Shown: positions 58,914 through 64,000 of the stretch, in pieces
How the letters are laid out: every line of letters starts with the position of its first letter
Position numbering within the stretch: the stretch's first letter is position 1
Assembly: GCA_025449115.1 (NCBI GenBank)
Contig: JAHLKC010000004.1
Location: 186,001 to 250,000 of the forward strand
DNA: 64,000 nt
Reading direction: 5' to 3'
From: Chytridium lagenaria
Taxonomy: Eukaryota; Chytridiomycota; Chytridiomycetes; Chytridiales; Chytridiaceae
The notes under the pieces: model-generated
What the model saw: the letters and a program-made list of their open reading frames with translations, nothing else
What the model was told of the DNA's origin: nothing
Databases searched by the model: none
Made by a program: the position numbers and the translations under genes

Positions 58914-61057
58914 TCACTCCAACGTCACCACAAACAACCCCCCCTTCCCATCCTCCATCGACCCCTCCCTCACCCGTGTCCCAAAGTCCTCAAATACCTC
59001 GCCACCTCCGGCCCAACCTTCGCCAACCCCTTTCTAGAATGATGTCCGGTCCCCGTGACAACGCTCACGGTCCCCTTAAACCGTTCTCTCTTCAACCCAT
59101 CCAACGCTTCCCCAAGGTACTTGACAGCCTCAAGGGGGTGAAGGCCGTGTAGATCAATGACGCGTTCGGTCGTGGAAGAGGTGGAAGGGTTCCGGGATTG
59201 GTAAATGTTGTAGGAGGCTTCGGAATGAAGGTCTTGCATGAGTTGGTTGAGTTCGTGGGCTTTGAGGGAGAAATTCTTGGCTGCTGACTTGTTGGCCTGT
59301 GAGGTAAGCTTCGGTGGCTCTACAAACCAACAAACAAGCATTTATGTGTCAACACATGTCTGTGATAAAAAAAAAATAAAAATAAAAAGAGAAAGAAAGA
59401 AAGAAAGGAAAGGAAGCAATGGCATCAAACAAAACAACATAAAATAAAAACAACCATTACCTCTGAAACATTTTATTCCTCTCCACCGCCACCTCCGCAG
59501 CATCCTTCCTCGCCTTCAAATAAAGCGACTCCACCACCGCCCCCGTCCCCACCCATCCCACCCCCTCCCCCTTCTTCCTCCCAGCCTTCAACCGTTTCGC
59601 CGTCCCAGCCTTCACAACACTCGCCGTTCCCACACTCATCGCCTTCTTCTTCACCGCATCATTGTACCGTCCAGCAGGCGCCAACAGGTCCACACGGACG
59701 CTGGTGTCGCCTAACCGCGGGAACGACTCGGGGGTGGGTGTTGGGGGTGGAGTCGAGGAGGAGGGACGTGGAGGGGATGGGGTGGTGGGGAGGGGGAGGG
59801 GGGCGTCAGAGATGAACCGTGGGAAAAGGGACATGTGTCGCCTCGGACGCAGAGACCTCGGAGCCAGAATTTGCAGACGGTGGAATCAAGGTCATGAGAG
59901 AACCAACTATAAAGGGAGAAAAAAAAGGGGAGGATGCTGGGGTTAATATAAACCAAAAAAAAACAAACGTGCTCGTTTGTTAATTCTTTCTCACCAATCC
60001 GCTCTGTAACATGAACCTGACATGAAATGCCTGCATATCGGTTTCTTCCCATTCACCGGAGACCCTGTCGTAGCAACCACCTTCCCTGCCGTTGTCGCCG
60101 TCACTGTCGTCGCCGTCTCCTCCCCCTCCCCCATGATCCTCTCTAACGCCAACGGGATATCATACTCGCATTCCTCCAACAAAGCCACTACCTTCTCAGC
60201 CCCCAAAGCCGGGAACATGTTTTCCAAAAACTTGGTAGCCGTCATGACCTCCTCGTCCACGAGATCCGACGGGATGACGGGGAGCGTTGGATTGAAAATA
60301 TCGTCGTCATCGTCAAAGGGGAAGGAGGCATGACGTGGGGTTGGGGAAGGACGTTGAGGTGGCGAGGAGGGTGTGGAGGGTGTGGAGGCGGTTGGGGGAT
60401 GGGTGAGTGCGTCCCAGGGGTTTTGGTTGGATGCTGGAGGTTGAAGAGGCGGAGTAGAGGTATCGTCGTCGTCTTCGTCTGATGGAATTGTTCTTGTTGT
60501 TGCGGAAGGGATGGTAAGACCTGGTGGGAGGTTTGCTGATGATGATGTTGACGATGATGATGCTGCTGATGATGATGTTGATGCTGATGCTGATGCTGAT
60601 GTTGATGTTGGGAAGAGTGGGAAACTTCAACGTTGGGTTCATGTTCGTCGTCATCAATTCGACGACCATTGAACAAAGGGTTGTTCAAATGTGTGGATTC
60701 CAGGACACCGGGGCGATAGGAATGGGACGGTATGTGGGATGGCGAACGATCGAGGAAAGCTGGGGCGGCGCCTCCCCCTGTTCCAAGACTTAGACGTTCC
60801 AACCCAAAGGCAAACCCTGATGCATCCAATGACGTTGCTAGAGGTAATGCATAGAAGGGTGATGAAGGAGACGCTGGACCTGAGGAGGAGAACGAAGCGG
60901 AGGGTCGGATGAAGGAAACGGGGGTTGTTGTATTCCTTAAAGTGGAATGCACGTCCGGTAGGTCGTTGGCAGTGTCGTCATCGTTGAGAATGAAGCTTGG
61001 AATGAACTCGGCGGCTTCCAAATTAAGGTCAACTCGGTCCATGACGTTTGGCATCAT
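58914..61057 (-). CDS. PAM2-CUE-CCCH-Smr protein, putative no-go decay nuclease
   Basis: Minus strand. N-terminus: MDRVDLNLEAAEFIPSFI, a PAM2 motif (LNxxAxEFxP) that binds PABP (61042-61000). A long disordered part follows with a His/Gln tract (about 60540-60610). CUE domain: DEEVMTATKFLENMFPALGA, then VALLEECEYDIPLALERIM (60255-60130). Two CCCH fingers: PICRHFMSGSCYRADW... and VCKFWLRGLCVRGDTCPFSH (60030-59820). Helical part (LGDTSVRVDLLAPAGRYNDA, RKDAAEVAVERNKMF). C-terminal Smr: ERVIDLHGLHPLEAVKYLGE (DLHG), VTGTGHHSRKG (TGxGxHS) and end GGLFVVTLE. One-base breaks at about 58985 and 60300. Known relatives: yeast Cue2, C. elegans NONU-1, plant CID5-7. Confidence 0.85.
60545..60610 (-). repeat. 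His-codon microsatellite in the Smr protein gene
   Basis: A GATGAT/GATGCT trinucleotide tract encodes alternating His and Gln in the disordered linker between the PAM2 motif and the CUE domain. Confidence 0.9.
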
Positions 61058-62125
61058 GCTTGCTACGATCTGGGAGAGAGGTTCTGTTTTAGGGACTCTT
61101 GGAGGTGATTTGTGGGTTCAACTTGATGAGGTATGTGTTTGAAGCCAGAGGGTGGGCTGTCCTCTCCTTTTTGCTTAAAAAGATAGTCGTGAAAAAATTT
61201 AGATAGTTTTTATGTGTCCGCAGCTACACCCAGGCATCACCTCACTAGATACCAAACTGGGTACGTTTAAGGTGACAGACCCTTCAAAGACGACAAACTA
61301 CAAAACATCACATCACATCAGCACTTGTAGTTTGATTTGACACGTAAAGAGGAGAAGCTCAAAAACGTGATCAAAAGCTTTTAATCATCCACTTTAAGTA
61401 ATCCCATTCCCTTTCAAACTTGTTCAGACAACAAAGATAGATAAACCTCAACACTCAAACACAAGGCGCAAGTATCCAGAGCAAAAAATCTCAACGCAAA
61501 GAAAGTAAGGCATAGTTGTTTTTCATGAAAGAAAGAGAAAGGAAAAACGTGGCGCATCAAAATGGCAGCCTACACAAACACTGGGATGGGAGAACGAGAA
61601 CGAAAACGGGAAAGGATCAAAGGTTAGGCTGTGACAGAAGCGTAGAGAAAAACGAATCATTCCCACGAAAGGCAAATAGAGAAAAAACTTCAAGTAAACA
61701 GGGTAGGAAGGCATTGAGCGTCGCCGCATGAAACCAAACCAAGAGAAAAACAAAGCTAAAGAAGCTTGTACACGCGGGCTGCAAAAAAGCAAAAAGGCGA
61801 TCGAAGCGGATAATGGGGGTAAAAGAGATACATACGAGAAAAGGAAACGGTTGTGAGTTGCACTATAGAGGACATACAAAATAAGAAATTCCAATAGACT
61901 CGATCAAGATAGAAGCGTGTCAGACAAAGAACTCGGCAAAGAAATAGGAAAAATACAGGAAAAAAGGGCCATAAAGATGTTATGGCATGAGGGGGAAAAA
62001 ACGAAATGGCGAAAGAGCTAAAACTGGTTTACGCAGATGACGCGTAAAAGAAAACGAGATTGAAATACTTGAACCATAGGTAGAAAAAAAGTCTAAACGA
62101 AGATAGTCAAAAGCTACTAATAAAT
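61058..62125. other. Intergenic, AG-rich
   Basis: About 1.07 kb with no recognisable gene. Purine-rich on the plus strand (61500-62000), with AAAGAGAAAGG-type runs. Open frames there are low-complexity and lack domains. It may include the 3' UTR of the expansin-like gene and the 5' region of the Smr gene. Confidence 0.45.
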
Positions 62126-63246
62126 TTAGTAGATAGCGGCCGCCGTGGTCGGAGTGCTCTTGATGAGACAGTGGGACCTTTGGTTCAAGGGAGCCCTGTC
62201 AGACCTAGGAGCAGTTGGCCACGCAGTTCCCCTAGTGTATCCAACAGTAGCTGTGGCAGTGGTAGTGGTCAAGGTAGCCAAAGCGGTCGTCGTAGTTGAG
62301 ACTTGACTAAGAGTGGTGGGCAAGGCTACCGACGTAGTCACAGAGGACGTGGTCAACTCCGTAGTCGCGGCAGAAGTGGAAGCAGGAGGAGCAGGAGCAG
62401 GAGCAGGCGAGGAGACGGAAGAAGGAACAGGGGCTGGAGGCCGTGGAGAAGGAGCCGGGGGTTGAGGGGAAGGAGCTGGGGGTCGAGGAGAAGACGAGGG
62501 GGTTCAGGGGCACTGCCACATCCGCCATTGTTGGCAAACCACCATTCAATGGAAGTTCTGCCAATACCAAGGTCGCCGGTGAGAGCTTGGAAGAGGGAGG
62601 GAGTGGCGTCGAGACCATCTCCGGTACAGCCATTGTCGGGGCAAAGATCGTAGATGGCAGCTTGGACGACCCGGTCACGGTAGCGAATGCAGATGCTGTT
62701 GTAGCAGACATTGCGTAATGGACCATTTCGGTTTACATAGTTTTCCGACTGTAAAATGTGATCAAGGGTCAATGGATTGGAATGAGGATAAGGTCCATGA
62801 ATGAATGAATAAAATGAATGGGATAAAGGAAATAGTAAAGTATGTAGGATATTTTAAATACAGAGGGGACAATGAATGAATGATAATCTCGGATCCGGCC
62901 TTACTTACCAAAGCAACAATGTAGTCAGAGTTTCTTGAAAAGCTACCGCATGCACCTATATAGGTAGTGTAGTGTATAATGTTAGATCCTCCATGCATCA
63001 TTATTAAACTTGCAAAGGCATTAATGCATGCATTCCAACATGCAGCATGCAGAATGAGCGAGAATAGATGGAATAATCCAAGATCTGATGTATCAAAGGT
63101 GCATTACCAGCATTCCCAGTCTCAGTATCGAACCAAGAGAGTGATCCAGAGAAAGCATCAACCGCTTGAGGCATGACAGCCAGTGAGATCATGCCCGTGA
63201 ATACCAACATCTTGGCGATGGAAGCTGAAGCTGATGATACTCGCAT
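62126..63246 (-). CDS. Secreted double-psi beta-barrel (expansin/RlpA-like) protein
   Basis: Begins with a signal peptide MRVSSASASIAKMLVFTGMI then SLAVMPQAVDAFSG. Exon 1 ends GSLSWFDTETGNA; the next, after an intron (about 62967-63107), reads GACGSFSRNSDYIVAL, then LRNVCYNSICIRYRDRVVQA and AIYDLCPDNGCTGDGLDATP with SLFQALTGDLGIGRTSIEWW (62520-62750). The GACG, D.CP and DL/LD.TP/SLF motifs are the RlpA-like/DPBB core. A Pro/Ser/Thr-rich tail follows, ending KSTPTTAAAIY in another frame, so a frameshift or short intron lies near 62400-62500. Members act as wall-loosening or cerato-platanin-like proteins; here no CBM63 is seen. Confidence 0.85.
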
Positions 63247-64000
63247 TTTGAGTGAGTGAGTAGGTAGTGATGTGGTATAAGTTTGTTTTAGAGTGTAGTT
63301 TTGGTAAAGAATCCGACGATGAAACTTGTATCCAGTACTAGTATGTAAATATGTATGGACGTATCTATTGTTTTTTACTATATGTAAATAATTAATGGAT
63401 GGATGGTGGTGATGATGATGATGATGATGACGATGTGATGGATGAAAGGAATATATTTTAATTAATAAATTATTATTTAATTAATATAAGTGTAACACAA
63501 AGACAAGAACTAATATGCAATAGGAGGTAGAAACTAGAAAGTGTGTTAATATAATGATATGCGTGTGCTACATGCATTAATTTCATTTAATCCATCCAAT
63601 AGGACAGTTTCTACTTTCCTTGTACACATAATAATAATACTAATGTAGTATCTACTCTATTTATTCCCTTTTTTGTCCGAAGGCTGAAAGAATTCAAAAA
63701 AACAAAAGAAAAAGGAAAAAATCAACCCTAAAAAAACCCACAAAAAAGAAAAGAAAAAAAAAAGTCGATGTAAATAACATAACAGGTATATTCATATCCA
63801 TATGAAATATATAAAACTGGTGAAAGTGGTAAAATACTACCGAATAAGGAAAAGGAAAGGGGGAATATGTAAACAGTAAAAAAATGAAACAAAACCACAC
63901 AATGAAAAAAAAAAGAAGAAACATAATCGAGATACAAATAAAAAAAAGAGAAATGATTCTTGGTGAATAGAGGAAAACATTCCAGAGACGTAGTCGAAAA
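63247..64000. other. Promoter and AT-rich intergenic region
   Basis: No gene seen. Contains a GATGAT microsatellite (63404-63436), AT palindromes (ATTTTAATTAATAAATTATT, 63455-63475) and A-rich tracts to the right end. Confidence 0.5.
63404..63436. repeat. GAT/GGT microsatellite
   Basis: GGTGGTGATGATGATGATGA-type trinucleotide run, preceded by GGATGGATGG. Confidence 0.9.

Noticed and set aside
60524..60793. Met/Leu-repeat ORF on the plus strand
   Set aside because: Antisense reading of the His-codon microsatellite in the Smr gene.
62303..62653. Arg/Ser/Gly-rich plus-strand ORF resembling an RS protein
   Set aside because: Antisense to the Pro/Ser/Thr-rich tail of the secreted DPBB protein.
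1..64000. CRISPR arrays, rRNA and tRNA genes
   Set aside because: Scanned for spaced palindromic repeats and tRNA B-box (GGTTCGAATCC-like) sequences; none with a matching cloverleaf was seen. The genome is eukaryotic.

Overview
The window looks like nuclear DNA of a fungus, probably an early-diverging lineage. A class IV (Chs3-like) chitin synthase points to fungi. Genes are split by many short introns (about 28-70 bp, GT...AG). Several genes lost from budding yeast but kept in many early-diverging fungi and animals are present: gamma-SNAP, MoaE/MOCS2B, an NDUFAF7-type methyltransferase, an EIPR1 WD40 protein and a RAD51 paralog. The placement within fungi is inference; no rRNA or tRNA gene was seen.

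Left flank (1-12 kb) is retrotransposon territory. A Ty1/copia element on + (gag end, protease, integrase, RT, RNase H) runs in from the left edge to an LTR at 3886-4387. A second, 3'-truncated copia copy lies on - with its 5' LTR at 6586-7094, so the two LTRs form an inverted pair. A second LTR family follows (7192-7593, a diverged + copy at about 7600-7934, and 7952-8349), attached to a badly decayed - strand copia pol (8350 to about 9530). Then come decayed ORF fragments and diverged repeats up to 12 kb.

From 12 kb on the region is gene-dense housekeeping DNA. In order: HUL5/UBE3C HECT ligase (+), prohibitin-1 (-), Mago nashi (+), TM9SF/EMP70 nonaspanin (+), CCT4 (+), RAMP4/Ysy6 (-), a small membrane protein (+), HIR3/CABIN1 (-), an XRCC3-like RAD51 paralog (-), an EVI5/GYP5-like TBC protein (+), NDUFAF7-like methyltransferase (-), EIPR1 (+), class IV chitin synthase (+), a proline-rich protein ending in a CH domain (-), JJJ1/DNAJC21 (+), IPI3/WDR18 (-), RAS (-), CWC24/RNF113 (+), CWC21 (+), a DDT/PHD chromatin protein (+), an unidentified small protein (+), gamma-SNAP (-), MoaE/MOCS2B (+), cytochrome b5 (+), ribosomal protein eL31 (+), a PAM2-CUE-CCCH-Smr protein (-) and a secreted double-psi beta-barrel (expansin-like) protein (-).

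Three things stand out. (1) Six head-to-head gene pairs have start codons only 20-76 bp apart, and some convergent stops are as close as 5 bp. (2) Many conserved genes carry isolated one-base frameshifts, mostly in short homopolymers and even inside invariant motifs (RAS NKxD, CCT4). This looks more like residual long-read consensus error than pseudogenisation, so exact exon boundaries here are approximate. (3) The copia element and its LTRs are strongly enriched in ACGCGT, the MluI cell-cycle box. The most unusual protein is the PAM2-CUE-CCCH-Smr protein, which resembles an elaborated no-go-decay (Cue2/NONU-1-type) nuclease.
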